NCBI RefSeq assembly: GCF_051954575.1
Contig: NZ_JBQCHP010000060.1
Location: 1 to 64,000 of the forward strand
Source: Dyella_B sp035690825
GTDB lineage: Bacteria > Pseudomonadota > Gammaproteobacteria > Xanthomonadales > Rhodanobacteraceae
DNA length: 64,000 nucleotides
Reading direction: 5' to 3'
The notes beneath the pieces are model-generated. The model saw only the letters and a list, made by a program, of their open reading frames with translations. It made no database searches and was not told the DNA's origin. The position numbers were made by a program, and so were the translations under genes. This document shows, piece after piece, positions 36,567-45,084 of this stretch; positions within the stretch are counted from its first letter, which is position 1; every line of letters begins with the position of its first letter.

Positions 36567-37109
36567 TTAACGATGCGCGTCTGCGTTTGCGGTGAGCAAG
36601 CTCATCGCGCGCTCGATAAACGCAGTGCGCCGTGCCTGGAATTGCTCTTCCACCAGCGCCGCCATCAGGTTGATCGCTGCCACGGTGGCACGCGCGGTGA
36701 GATGTTCGGCCGGCGGCACCGGCGTTTCCTGCGTGGCCGGCGCCAGACTGCCGCCTGACCAGCCCGCAGCGGCCGCAAGCCATGCACCCAACGAGCGATA
36801 ACCACCGGCATTCGCAAATTCGTACGCGGCGCGGCGGTTGTCTTCGTTCGGCTCGCGCACCCACTTTTCGGCCAGCGATGCGCCGGCCTTGTCTTCCAGG
36901 CCAAGCGGCTGATCACGCGCGCATTGCAGCAGCCACGCCACCGCGTAGCGCTTGGGCAACAGGCGTGCGAGAAGCTTGAGCGCGTCCTGGGTGTCGCCGG
37001 CGTCGAGCAGCGTTTGCACCGCCATCTGCGGCGTCATGTCCGGACGCAGCCTAGCGCTGGCTGGAGCGGACAAACCCATTTGCGTCGAAGCCTGCGTAAC
37101 CACCGACAT
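36567..37109 (-). CDS. T6SS-associated cytoplasmic protein of unknown function
   Basis: 180 residues, predicted largely helical, without signal peptide or membrane segment. Contains MAVQTLLDAGDTQDALKLLA and RYAVAWLLQCARDQ, suggesting a helical-repeat fold. I associate such proteins with a small T6SS-linked uncharacterised family (possibly the one called DUF6931), but this is from memory and unverified. AAGGGGAA supports the ATG at 37109. It lies between vgrG (64-nt gap) and tagH (12-nt gap), so it belongs to the same operon; a role with the FHA protein or as an adaptor is possible. Confidence 0.8.
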   Translation of the reverse strand: MSVVTQASTQMGLSAPASARLRPDMTPQMAVQTLLDAGDTQDALKLLARLLPKRYAVAWLLQCARDQPLGLEDKAGASLAEKWVREPNEDNRRAAYEFANAGGYRSLGAWLAAAAGWSGGSLAPATQETPVPPAEHLTARATVAAINLMAALVEEQFQARRTAFIERAMSLLTANADAHR

Positions 37110-37173
37110 GCTCAGGTTCCCCTTTTACCCGATCCCTGTGATTGCCTCTGTCCCACTACCCGGCCGGCGCTGC

Positions 37174-39126
37174 TCAGCCGATCATGATGATGCCGCCGCC
37201 CACCTTCGTCATGGCATCGCCGCCGGCGCTGACCATCGCGCCCTTCACGTTGGTCGCGGCTGCGCCTTCCACATCCACCATGCCATCCGAATGTACTTTC
37301 AAGCTGGCGCCGGCGCCGATATCCATCGTCGCCCCCGCCTTGATCCCAACCTGTACCTGCCCCTCCACCTTCACCGAGGAATTGCCGGTGATGGTGATGT
37401 TCACGCCGGTGATCTGGATCTCGCCGGAACTCTTCATGATGATACTCGACGAACCGGTGGTCAGCTCGATCTGCGTGCCGGCGGTGAGCTTGAAAACCTT
37501 GCCGACGTCGATCGTGTCGTTGTTGCTGATCGTCGCCTTGCGGTCGTTCTTGATGGTGACCGTTTCATCGTGGTCGATGGTCACCACGTGATCGTTCTCG
37601 ACTTCCTCGTGCATGTCCTTTTGCGCATGCATGAAGAAATCTTCGCTGCCCTTCTTGTCTTCGAAGCGCAGCTCGTTGAAATCCGCCGTGCCGCCGAGCA
37701 GGCTGCGGCTCTTGATGCCGCTTTGCGTCTTGTTGTCCGGCAGGCTGTACGGCACCTGGTTGTCGCCGTTGTAGACGCTGCCGATGATCAGCGGGCGATC
37801 CGGGTCGCCCTCGAGAAAACTCACCACCACTTCCTGCCCCACGCGCGGGATGCTGATGGCGCCCCAATTCTTGCCGGCCCATGGCGTGGCGACGCGTACC
37901 GGGCATGAGCTTTTCGCTTTGGGTTTGTCGGGCTTGTTCCAGTGGAACGTCACCTGCACACGACCGTACTTGTCGACCACGATGTCTTCGTCCGTTTTGC
38001 TGCCGCAGACGACGGCGGTTTGCAGGCCGACAATGGTGGGTTTTACGGTCTTGACCTCTTTGCGGAAAGGAATGCGACTTTCCAGCGCACGAAAACGACA
38101 TTGAAAAGCCAAGGCCCCCCCGTCACCCGACGCATGGCCACCAGCGTGTATATGAGTGCTGGTTCCCGTGATCAGGTACTCCTGATTGAGTTCCTTGCGA
38201 GGATATTGACTAAGCGTAAAGAGGTTGCCGATCTGCGCACCAGGTGCTTCTGTCAACCCGCTGTATTGCGACTGCGACGCGGTATGCGCCTCGGCGCGCA
38301 CGGTGGCATAGTGCTGGCCGACGCCTGCTTCGCTGTGCGCACCGGGAAAATCGAAGACGCTGTATGACTTCTCAGGCTGATGACCATCGCTGGTGTTGGA
38401 CGAGAGTAACGCTGTTTTGGGCGACAGCGGATTGTAGTCGGTCAACTTGAAGGTGGCCGAATCCATGCCTCGCGTCGCATCGAACATGCCGATGGTCGCT
38501 TCCCTTCGCAGCACGCTGTCCACATTCGCGGCATAAGGCACCACTTTGAAATCGCCAGCGGCCGAATGCGCTCCCACCCCATCGGCCAGCACCATGGTGT
38601 GCTTGCTCTCATCATGGGTGAAGTAGTAATAGATGCCTTCCTGTTCCATCAGGCGATGGATAAAGCTGAGGCAATCTTCACGATACTGTACACAATAGTC
38701 GCGCGAGGCATAGTTTCCGGAGAGGCTCAGCTTTACATCGGTATAGCCCGATTCGGAAAGCAACTGCTTGATGATGTCCGGCACGGTTGCATCGGTAAAA
38801 ATGCGGCAGTCGACGATCTGCCCAAGCAGCCAAGGCTTTGGCACCAAGGTGACCGAATATTGCGCATACGTAAGCGACTCGATCGTCACCACGCCCGTTT
38901 GTGACGCTTCGCACACCATGCCGTTGAAATGGCGTACGTACCCGTCTTCCGTAGTGAGCGTGACCGTCATGGATGAACCAAGCAACGAGGTCAAATCGAT
39001 GTTCGCGTTCTCGCTTTCGAACTGCACGTGAAAACGAAAGAGCTCACCCAGCTCCTCGTCCGCGCCCATATTGACAAACAGCAGGTTGTCGCATTTGGAG
39101 GAAGTGATCGTGATGGGATCCGACAT
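37174..39126 (-). CDS. vgrG: T6SS spike protein VgrG (TssI)
   Basis: Trimeric puncturing spike at the tip of the Hcp tube, carrying PAAR proteins and effectors. 650 residues. The gp27-like N-terminal part spans about residues 1-370, the OB-fold follows (VGQEVVVSFLEGDPDRPLII), and the C-terminal needle repeats (about 500-640) end in GGGIIMIG. There is no extra C-terminal enzyme domain, so effectors must be delivered as separate cargo. It lies at the end of the effector array, 4 nt after the small 90-codon gene, consistent with that array being its cargo. Confidence 0.96.
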   Translation of the reverse strand: MSDPITITSSKCDNLLFVNMGADEELGELFRFHVQFESENANIDLTSLLGSSMTVTLTTEDGYVRHFNGMVCEASQTGVVTIESLTYAQYSVTLVPKPWLLGQIVDCRIFTDATVPDIIKQLLSESGYTDVKLSLSGNYASRDYCVQYREDCLSFIHRLMEQEGIYYYFTHDESKHTMVLADGVGAHSAAGDFKVVPYAANVDSVLRREATIGMFDATRGMDSATFKLTDYNPLSPKTALLSSNTSDGHQPEKSYSVFDFPGAHSEAGVGQHYATVRAEAHTASQSQYSGLTEAPGAQIGNLFTLSQYPRKELNQEYLITGTSTHIHAGGHASGDGGALAFQCRFRALESRIPFRKEVKTVKPTIVGLQTAVVCGSKTDEDIVVDKYGRVQVTFHWNKPDKPKAKSSCPVRVATPWAGKNWGAISIPRVGQEVVVSFLEGDPDRPLIIGSVYNGDNQVPYSLPDNKTQSGIKSRSLLGGTADFNELRFEDKKGSEDFFMHAQKDMHEEVENDHVVTIDHDETVTIKNDRKATISNNDTIDVGKVFKLTAGTQIELTTGSSSIIMKSSGEIQITGVNITITGNSSVKVEGQVQVGIKAGATMDIGAGASLKVHSDGMVDVEGAAATNVKGAMVSAGGDAMTKVGGGIIMIG

Positions 39127-39130
39127 GCGA

Positions 39131-39403
39131 CTACGCTCCTGAAAAAGTTCCGCTGCGAGACTCGTTACCAGGCAACAACCACAGCACCATGCCCTGAAAA
39201 AAGCACCCGATCGCTGCTACCGCAACCGGCAACACCGACGAACACTGATACACAAACCGAGCAGCCCCTTTCCCTTTCGCCCGTCCTGTCGCCACGGGCA
39301 CAATGGGAATCGCCATGTTACTACCACAAGGGGCCGGCGAGGTGACGTCGCGGGGACAAATTGTGTGATTTTCGTAAAGGCCTTCGTATCTATGGCTTTG
39401 CAT
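39131..39403 (-). CDS. Small protein upstream of vgrG, unknown
   Basis: 90-codon frame whose ATG (39403) has a good AGGAG ribosome-binding site 5 nt upstream and whose stop is 4 nt before the vgrG start. Residues 57-77 form a hydrophobic segment (SVLPVAVAAIGCFFQGMVLW), suggesting a membrane or exported product; residues 1-35 are polar with two cysteines. No family recognised. Codon use is less typical than in the neighbours, so this could be a vgrG leader or a degraded gene. Confidence 0.45.
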   Translation of the reverse strand: MQSHRYEGLYENHTICPRDVTSPAPCGSNMAIPIVPVATGRAKGKGAARFVYQCSSVLPVAVAAIGCFFQGMVLWLLPGNESRSGTFSGA

Positions 39404-39442
39404 CCTTTCTCCTGAAACATCCGGGTCATGAAACGAATTCTG

Positions 39443-40051
39443 CTAGGGCACCGGCGGGGTCGAAGGTTGGGACTGCGCCGACTGCGCCGATTGCGCAGCT
39501 GCTGCGGCGGCTTCGCGCGCCTGCGCCTCCTTGAGTGCCCGCGTCATCGTCGGTCCTTCAAATACGTGGGCCATATGGTCGGCATAGTGCGGATCGGTCG
39601 CGTAATGCCCCTTTTGAAGTGCATCCGCCTCCTTGCGCAAGTTGCCCTTGGTTCCGTTATCAAACAAGCCTGCCGCCGCATAACGTGGGTTATCGCGCAA
39701 GAACGCTATGCGATCTTCCAGGCCTTCCTGGTATGACCCGTATACGCGAAAAGGGGAATCCATATATACCTTTTTGCCATTGATGTATTCGGGCACTTTG
39801 TACATTCGGGTCGCCCCTTTCCAATCAGGCGAATCCTTGATGTTGAAGATATTGTTGGAACCCGGCAGCACCTTTTGTCCCCATCCGGTTTCTTGCGCCG
39901 CCTGCGCCAATATCAGCTCCCAGGACATCCCCGTTTTGGCCGCCACATCGCGAGCCGCAGGATAGAGATTGATGATGAATTGCTCGCTCGCGCCAATCTT
40001 GTGCGCATCCTTGGCATTTTTTTTCTTGTGCGCATGTTTTTTCGCGACCAT
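39443..40051 (-). CDS. Putative T6SS peptidoglycan hydrolase effector (GH73-like glucosaminidase)
   Basis: Predicted N-acetylglucosaminidase of the FlgJ/GH73 type, cutting the glycan backbone of peptidoglycan. 202 residues. A Lys/His-rich N-terminus without signal peptide precedes the catalytic domain (about 20-165): AQAAQETGWGQ with likely catalytic Glu54, NIFNIK (67-72), FRVYGSYQEGLEDR (101-114) and YATDPHYA (150-157). The tail is Ala/Gln-rich. Lack of a signal peptide plus position in the vgrG operon suggests delivery by T6SS into the periplasm of neighbours. The lipoprotein gene 13 nt upstream is the likely immunity gene. Confidence 0.88.
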   Translation of the reverse strand: MVAKKHAHKKKNAKDAHKIGASEQFIINLYPAARDVAAKTGMSWELILAQAAQETGWGQKVLPGSNNIFNIKDSPDWKGATRMYKVPEYINGKKVYMDSPFRVYGSYQEGLEDRIAFLRDNPRYAAAGLFDNGTKGNLRKEADALQKGHYATDPHYADHMAHVFEGPTMTRALKEAQAREAAAAAAQSAQSAQSQPSTPPVP

Positions 40052-40064
40052 ATCTCACTCTCCA

Positions 40065-40721
40065 TCATGGATGCAGATTTTCGGGAACCTCAACCGTGAA
40101 ACTGGTGGGTTCCTTTCCTGGCGAGTTGTCCCTGTCAGACAGAAGCTCATAACTGCCCTTGATAACGAGCTTGTTTTCGTCAAGCTTGAATCGATCTCCA
40201 CCTTCATCGACCCATGCCGAATAGGCAGCCGAAACACCAGACACTTGGATGTCACGCATCGCCATGACTGCGCCCGTTGCCCTGTTCAGTTCAACCACTT
40301 GCAGCAACGTCTGCGACGACGTTTGCTGCGACTGGGTATCGATTTGGATCAACACATACAATTGGTTGCCCGACGCGACGCAATGCGTCGCCCTGCCCTG
40401 ATACATATCTTTGGGAATGCGCAACTGCACATGCCATGCAAATCCACCGGTAGCCTTCGAGAGATAGACAACGGGCCTTTCGTTCATGCCATCCTGATCG
40501 GATTTGGCGCCCGCCTTGCACAACTGCCCGTGGCCTGCGTCCGTGGTGGCGTAAATATCGACCCCTGCAGGCAGTTTGGCGGACTTGCCAGCATCCTTGT
40601 TTTCCTGCACCCGCGACGGAGATGACGCATCCCACGCTGGCGTTGTACCGGAACAACTGGCGCCCCCCATCGATAGAAGGGAGAGCACGGCGATCAAAAA
40701 AACAGTACGGGGGTTCTTCAT
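40065..40721 (-). CDS. Putative periplasmic lipoprotein, candidate immunity protein to the glucosaminidase
   Basis: 218 residues with a signal peptide and a lipobox-like GGASC (Cys23), so it is probably membrane-anchored in the periplasm. The rest is soluble with a beta-rich look (ATGGFAWHVQLRIP, YVLIQIDTQSQQ). It directly precedes the glucosaminidase gene with a 13-nt gap. An exported protein paired with a peptidoglycan hydrolase effector is the usual arrangement for immunity, but no known immunity family is recognised. Confidence 0.72.
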   Translation of the reverse strand: MKNPRTVFLIAVLSLLSMGGASCSGTTPAWDASSPSRVQENKDAGKSAKLPAGVDIYATTDAGHGQLCKAGAKSDQDGMNERPVVYLSKATGGFAWHVQLRIPKDMYQGRATHCVASGNQLYVLIQIDTQSQQTSSQTLLQVVELNRATGAVMAMRDIQVSGVSAAYSAWVDEGGDRFKLDENKLVIKGSYELLSDRDNSPGKEPTSFTVEVPENLHP

Positions 40722-40775
40722 GGATTCATGTCTCTTTGAATTTTTTCATTTGCATGCCAAAAAAAGCTCAACAGG

Positions 40776-42146
40776 CTATTGCCGCTGTGCCAGCACTACC
40801 CATCCAACCACCGGCTGCCCGCACTCCTTGCGCAGCTTATCCGTTGCGATATGCACTAGCGTGAATCCCGCCGCGACCAACGCCCGCTCTGCGTAACGGC
40901 GCGTGTGCTGGTAACGACCGCTTGGCGCCAGCTCGACACGGTCATCATGGCCTTCCGCCGCTTCCAGCGAAAAGGCCAACCAGCCGCCAGGACGCAATGC
41001 GTGGTGTGCAGCATTGAGCGCATCCTGCAACTCGCCGAAATACACCAGCGTGTCGGCCGAAACTATTACGTCATAGGCATCCGGATGCGCCTGCAGATGG
41101 CAGGTGAGCTCGATCACTTCGAGTTCGTCGTAACCGCCGCGCAAGCGTGCCTTTTCGACCATGCCGCCTGAAAGGTCGACACCCACCAGGTGCTTCGCGT
41201 ATGGACGAAGCAATGGAGCACACAAGCCGGTGCCGCAACCTGCATCCAGCACGTCCAACTCACCAGTCGCGGCGGGAAGGACATCGCCCAAGGCCACCGC
41301 AAGAACCTGCGGTGCACGATAATTCAAGTTCTTCAACAACTGTTCGTCGAAGCTGTCGGCAAATTTGTCGAAGATGTCACGTACGTATGCGTCTTCCGCG
41401 CGCGACGGCGCTTCTGCTCCACCACAAGCAGCGAGCATGTGGCGCGCAACAGGATGCTCCGGCTCGCGCGCGAGCCAGTCGCGATACACCTGCGCCGCCT
41501 CCTCGCGACGTTGGAGTGCATACAGCGAAACGCCCAGCGCCTCAAGCGCACGCAGGTTGTGCGGGTCCAGCGCATAGGCCGTGCGGAAGCACTCCACCGA
41601 CTGTTCGACGTGTTCCACCTCCCGCGCGTTGTTGCGCAGGAATATCCCCATCAGATAATGCCCTAGGGCAAACTTCGGCGCCTGCCGCAGCAGCTTCGCG
41701 TACGCCTCAAACGCTTCTTCCAGGCGCTCCTGCGCCTCCAGCACCACGGCAAGATTATTCTGCGCGTTGTAATGTTGCGGCCCACACGCCAGCGCTTTGC
41801 GGTAGCAGCGCTCCGCATCAGCGAAACGCCCACATTCTTTGTGGATGTTGCCAAGGTTGTTATGCGCATCTGGATGCTTTGGCGTGATCTTCAAAGACGC
41901 CTCGATCAAGCGCACACCTTCGTCGCTCCGTCCGCGCTGATGGCAAAGCACGCCCAGGTAGTGCATGGCATCGGGCTGTGCTGCACGCAATTCCAGTACT
42001 TCGCGGTAGAGGCGTTCGGCGGCGTCCAGGTCATGGGCCCGATGGGATTGCATGGCCTGCTTCAAGACGGCGCGATAATCCGTCGCCGCTGTCACAGCAA
42101 CGGACCGGCGATTAGACATAGGCGAAGAATGTTTGTTCACACCCAT
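40776..42146 (-). CDS. TPR-repeat SAM-dependent methyltransferase
   Basis: 456 residues. The N-terminal half (about 25-235) is a row of tetratricopeptide repeats (PDAMHYLGVLCHQRGRSDEG, PDAHNNLGNIHKECGRFADA, NAQNNLAVVLEAQERLEEAF). The C-terminal half (about 255-456) is a class I methyltransferase domain with motif I LDVLDAGCGTG (297-307), LVGVDLSGGM (320-329) and ALRPGGWLAFSLE (383-395). The start at 42146 follows the lipase stop by 8 nt; ATG 42120 is an alternative. The frame continues upstream, but inside the lipase gene. The fold combination is known, but its place inside a T6SS cargo array is odd: it could modify a protein such as the lipase or VgrG, or act as an adaptor through the TPRs. 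Substrate unknown. Confidence 0.85.
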   Translation of the reverse strand: MGVNKHSSPMSNRRSVAVTAATDYRAVLKQAMQSHRAHDLDAAERLYREVLELRAAQPDAMHYLGVLCHQRGRSDEGVRLIEASLKITPKHPDAHNNLGNIHKECGRFADAERCYRKALACGPQHYNAQNNLAVVLEAQERLEEAFEAYAKLLRQAPKFALGHYLMGIFLRNNAREVEHVEQSVECFRTAYALDPHNLRALEALGVSLYALQRREEAAQVYRDWLAREPEHPVARHMLAACGGAEAPSRAEDAYVRDIFDKFADSFDEQLLKNLNYRAPQVLAVALGDVLPAATGELDVLDAGCGTGLCAPLLRPYAKHLVGVDLSGGMVEKARLRGGYDELEVIELTCHLQAHPDAYDVIVSADTLVYFGELQDALNAAHHALRPGGWLAFSLEAAEGHDDRVELAPSGRYQHTRRYAERALVAAGFTLVHIATDKLRKECGQPVVGWVVLAQRQ

Positions 42147-42154
42147 CACACAGA

Positions 42155-43318
42155 TTAGGAAAACATGTCCAGCGCGCGCCTTGCCATCGAGGAAAGGAAG
42201 CGGAACAGCAAGCCAAGCACGTATTCGACGAACGCCACGGTGATCTCGACCGTTGCAACCACGGCGCGCCCCATGAACCGCATTGCTGCCGACAGCAAAT
42301 TGCGCACGGCTTCTGCCAGACGGATGGATTGCAACGCACCGCTGTAAAGCAGGCGGGCAAGCGTATCGAGCACCGTTGTACCGGCAAACAGGGCCGTGCC
42401 GATTCCCGCGCCCACCGCATGGCCCACTTGCTTCAGGATCCAATCCAGCGCGGACAAGATCAACTGCAGTGCAGCGGCCGAGCGCATGATGAAAGGCCCG
42501 CTATCTTTCGCCGCATTCGCAAGCCACTCGCTCGCCTTTTCGAAGCTGCTATGCCTGGGCAGGATCACCGGCAGCGAAGACCAGGTGCAGCCCGCCACGG
42601 ACTTTTCGTATGCATTTGGCATCGAGTGCGCGGGCACGCTTATCAACGTACCCGATCCCTTCAAACGATAAGCATTGCTTCCATAGGGCACATGAAAATA
42701 CGGAAAGAGCGGTATCATGGGCACCGGGTCGGTATCGTGATAAACGCGATAGATATCGTCCTCACCCAGGCGCGAGGTCAAATACTCTGCATGCGCCTCG
42801 AGACCACAGCGAGGGGCGCCGAATGTATACAAGCGCACCTTGCAGCCGATGCCGCTCAGGCTATCGGCAATCAATGTCGCCATCGCCCCGCCCAGACTAT
42901 GGCCCACCACGTGCAACGCAGATGGAGTGCGTCCTCGCAGTTGCCGTGCCACTTGCGGCAGCACCGATTGAGCCGCACGCCAAAAGCCGGTATGAACAAT
43001 GTAGCCACTTGGACCGGTGATGCCTCCCATCCGGAAGTTGCTCAACCAGTCATACACACTCGTCGGATGAGTGCCACGCACTGCAATAAGACATTCGCCC
43101 TGGCGCGCCCCTTGGCCCCAAGCCGTAAAACCGAAGCCCATGCGCTTCTGTATCCCCACCCCGGTAACGCCCGTCAAGCGAACACCGCCAGGAATATCGA
43201 AAGTGTGGCTAATGCTAGGCGCGGCATCTCCCGCTGCGTCCATGTCATCCGACAAACGCAATATGTACGTACTCGTGGCAATTTCCGCTGCCTGAATCGG
43301 TGAAAGTTCCGTAGCCAT
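42155..43318 (-). CDS. Putative T6SS lipase effector (class 3 lipase fold)
   Basis: Predicted lipase/phospholipase of the alpha/beta-hydrolase class 3 type. 387 residues. GHSLGG (139-144) holds the nucleophile Ser141; Asp197 (HDTDPVP) and His231 (HSMPNAY) are likely triad partners. No signal peptide. The C-terminal part (about 280-387) contains several hydrophobic segments (AGIGTALFAG, VVATVEITVAFVEYVLGLLF) that may insert into target membranes. This organisation fits T6SS phospholipase effectors (Tle group), which attack the envelope of competitors. Upstream lie a PAAR gene and two small membrane or exported proteins, one probably its immunity protein. The start at 43318 leaves a 38-nt gap to the preceding gene. 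Confidence 0.88.
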   Translation of the reverse strand: MATELSPIQAAEIATSTYILRLSDDMDAAGDAAPSISHTFDIPGGVRLTGVTGVGIQKRMGFGFTAWGQGARQGECLIAVRGTHPTSVYDWLSNFRMGGITGPSGYIVHTGFWRAAQSVLPQVARQLRGRTPSALHVVGHSLGGAMATLIADSLSGIGCKVRLYTFGAPRCGLEAHAEYLTSRLGEDDIYRVYHDTDPVPMIPLFPYFHVPYGSNAYRLKGSGTLISVPAHSMPNAYEKSVAGCTWSSLPVILPRHSSFEKASEWLANAAKDSGPFIMRSAAALQLILSALDWILKQVGHAVGAGIGTALFAGTTVLDTLARLLYSGALQSIRLAEAVRNLLSAAMRFMGRAVVATVEITVAFVEYVLGLLFRFLSSMARRALDMFS

Positions 43319-43356
43319 CCGACGTCATCCCCTGAGAGTATTGATTTGTATACGCG

Positions 43357-43851
43357 TCACACTGCCTTGCAGATTCCGAAATGCTTACCTTCATGCTCTG
43401 GTGGACGAGTCAGCTCGCAAACCAGATTCATCGGCCGGCCGTCAAGCTCAGAGTTGTTGTCATAGGAGCCTTTGCCGTAACGCCAAGCGATGTATTCGAC
43501 CCCTTGATATCGAATCACAATGGTCTGCAACATCATGGGCTGAGCTGGAATCATTCGAAGCAAGCCTGCACTGCGTTCGATCTTCGGAAATCCAAATACG
43601 CCTTTCGCGTCAGTCACGGCACGTTGTTCTGGGTTTTTCTCCTCATTCTCCGACCACAGCACTTTCTGAATAAGCTCAGCACCTTCCACGGGCTTGCCGT
43701 CCTTCAACACCGTGCCATGCACCTCGGAAAACAAAACCACACGATCGAACACGCCCATCGCACATCCCTCTGATAAACCGGACAACGAAAACACCAAAAC
43801 GATAAGGAAAATTTTCCAAAGCGAACGCGATATCACTCTGTGTTTTTGCAT
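43357..43851 (-). CDS. Exported transthyretin-like protein, candidate lipase immunity
   Basis: 164 residues with an N-terminal hydrophobic signal or anchor (about 12-29, ending LSEGC; Cys30 could be lipidated but the lipobox is not canonical). The mature part has a GTVLKDGKPVEGAEL ... AVTDAKGVFGFPKI pattern typical of transthyretin/carboxypeptidase-regulatory beta-sandwich domains. It directly precedes the lipase, so a periplasmic immunity role is the simplest idea. I recall similar small proteins near T6SS lipases, but the family name was not verified. Confidence 0.72.
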   Translation of the reverse strand: MQKHRVISRSLWKIFLIVLVFSLSGLSEGCAMGVFDRVVLFSEVHGTVLKDGKPVEGAELIQKVLWSENEEKNPEQRAVTDAKGVFGFPKIERSAGLLRMIPAQPMMLQTIVIRYQGVEYIAWRYGKGSYDNNSELDGRPMNLVCELTRPPEHEGKHFGICKAV

Positions 43852-43864
43852 CGCAGTTCGCCCT

Positions 43865-44164
43865 TCAACGAATCACTAGCAAGTAAATCGAATAGACCAG
43901 CGCGGCGAACAGGGCGGCGGGCATGGTCATGAATGTGAACCAGCCACCTACGAACATCATATAAAGCAGCCTTCCCACATCCCTTCCCGCGATCACGCAT
44001 GGATTCACACTTCCTTCGTTCAACTCGCACTTCGCCCAATTGGCGATGACACCAGCCAGCATGGCGATCAACACAGGTAGCACACCAAGAAAGGCAATCA
44101 CCAGATAAACCAACCATGGTCTTACATGCATGCCATGCCCCACTCGCCGCTCTGTTTCAAACAC
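43865..44164 (-). CDS. Small inner-membrane protein of the T6SS cargo array
   Basis: 99 residues with two clear membrane helices (about 17-42, WLVYLVIAFLGVLPVLIA; and about 68-97, MMFVGGWFTFM...YSIYLLV) joined by a periplasmic or cytoplasmic loop with two cysteines (KCELNEGSVNPCVIAG). It lies between the PAAR gene (18-nt gap) and the candidate immunity gene (13-nt gap). Possibly part of lipase protection or delivery; function unknown. An internal ATG (MHVRPW) could be the real start. Confidence 0.7.
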   Translation of the reverse strand: MFETERRVGHGMHVRPWLVYLVIAFLGVLPVLIAMLAGVIANWAKCELNEGSVNPCVIAGRDVGRLLYMMFVGGWFTFMTMPAALFAALVYSIYLLVIR

Positions 44165-44182
44165 TCCATCATTTTTGTCGTC

Positions 44183-44470
44183 TCAGCCGATCAGCACTTT
44201 GAAACACCCCAGCACGATCACCCCGCCATGGGCGGTGCTATCCCCCATGCGCGCGACAGGTCGACCGCCAGCCAACACTTTTGGCGAGCCCATCGCAACC
44301 GCATCAGGTGGACCAACGCATACCGCCATGTCACCCACGCAGGCGACAGGCAAGCCGCCGATCAACACGGTGGGAGCGCCGGGCGCAGCAATCGGGCCGC
44401 CAACATGGGGGACTGGCCCCGTGGACATGGGACAGGTGTGCATATCGGTTAGGCGAGCGGCGGGTTGCAT
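44183..44470 (-). CDS. PAAR-domain spike tip protein
   Basis: 95 residues, a stand-alone PAAR protein that caps the VgrG spike and can carry effectors. The ATG at 44470 has GGAGA 5 nt upstream; the longer frame lacks support. Typical PAAR pattern: AARLTDMHTCPMSTGPVPH, GAPTVLIGGLPVACVGDM, KVLAGGRPVARMGDSTAHGG and a final GCFKVLIG. His/Cys residues suitable for metal binding at the tip are present. It starts the lipase-associated sub-operon. Confidence 0.95.
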   Translation of the reverse strand: MQPAARLTDMHTCPMSTGPVPHVGGPIAAPGAPTVLIGGLPVACVGDMAVCVGPPDAVAMGSPKVLAGGRPVARMGDSTAHGGVIVLGCFKVLIG

Positions 44471-44595
44471 GGGTCTCTCCGTTACGGTGCGGCAATGGGG
44501 CCAGAGGAGGCGGACTCCTTTTGGCAACAATCGAAAAAAACTCACCCGTTTTTTTACAAATTTCATCAGTGCCGGACAGATGTGTTGTCGAGCGC

Positions 44596-45084
44596 CTACT
44601 GTTCAACTGCAGCACTAGACGTCCTAGCGCTTGGATCAACCACAAAACGCTTGCCCTGCTCGTTCTCGATCAGCAGGCTTCCATCAGGCTGCGCTTTCAT
44701 TGATTTGAAAAACACATCTTGCACGTCCCCTTCTTTGTCAGAAAGGCGCCTGTTGTCGTATACCTTGAGTGTCCACAGCTGCTTGCCGGATTCGACATCG
44801 TAGGCCGCCAGATAGCCCCCCATTTGGTCGAAACCGGCCAGCAGGCCGTTGCGCACCTGTTCGTAACGCACCTTACCGATGGTCACTGCGCCAACCGTTG
44901 GAGCAGGAATTCTGCTGGATGACTTGCCCATTGAACTTTCCTTTTGTGCAGCGGATGGTGGTGCCGATTGCGCCTTGCACCCATGAACAAGCATGAGTAC
45001 CGCCAAGAAAGCGAAAGCCTTCCAAACACGTTGTGCTGACCGACCTGACGGCCTGAAGGCCTCATTACTACCGGTCGAGCGCAT
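44596..45084 (-). CDS. Putative lipoprotein, candidate immunity to the M35 peptidase
   Basis: 162 residues from the ATG at 45084, which has GGAG 9 nt upstream and overlaps the peptidase 3' end by 17 nt, giving translational coupling. Residues about 20-36 are a signal peptide with lipobox-like LVHGC (Cys36). The mature part contains YLAAYDVESGKQLWTLKVYD, which looks like one blade of a PQQ-type beta-propeller, too short for a full propeller. Its overlap with the preceding metallopeptidase and its export suggest immunity. An upstream in-frame ATG at 45150 is less likely because it lies deep in the peptidase gene. Confidence 0.72.
   Translation of the reverse strand: MRSTGSNEAFRPSGRSAQRVWKAFAFLAVLMLVHGCKAQSAPPSAAQKESSMGKSSSRIPAPTVGAVTIGKVRYEQVRNGLLAGFDQMGGYLAAYDVESGKQLWTLKVYDNRRLSDKEGDVQDVFFKSMKAQPDGSLLIENEQGKRFVVDPSARTSSAAVEQ

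Noticed and set aside
39217..39429. Alternative overlapping frame upstream of vgrG
   Set aside because: The frame starting at 39403 has the better-placed AGGAG and ends right before vgrG; this one is Arg/Cys-rich and overlaps it.
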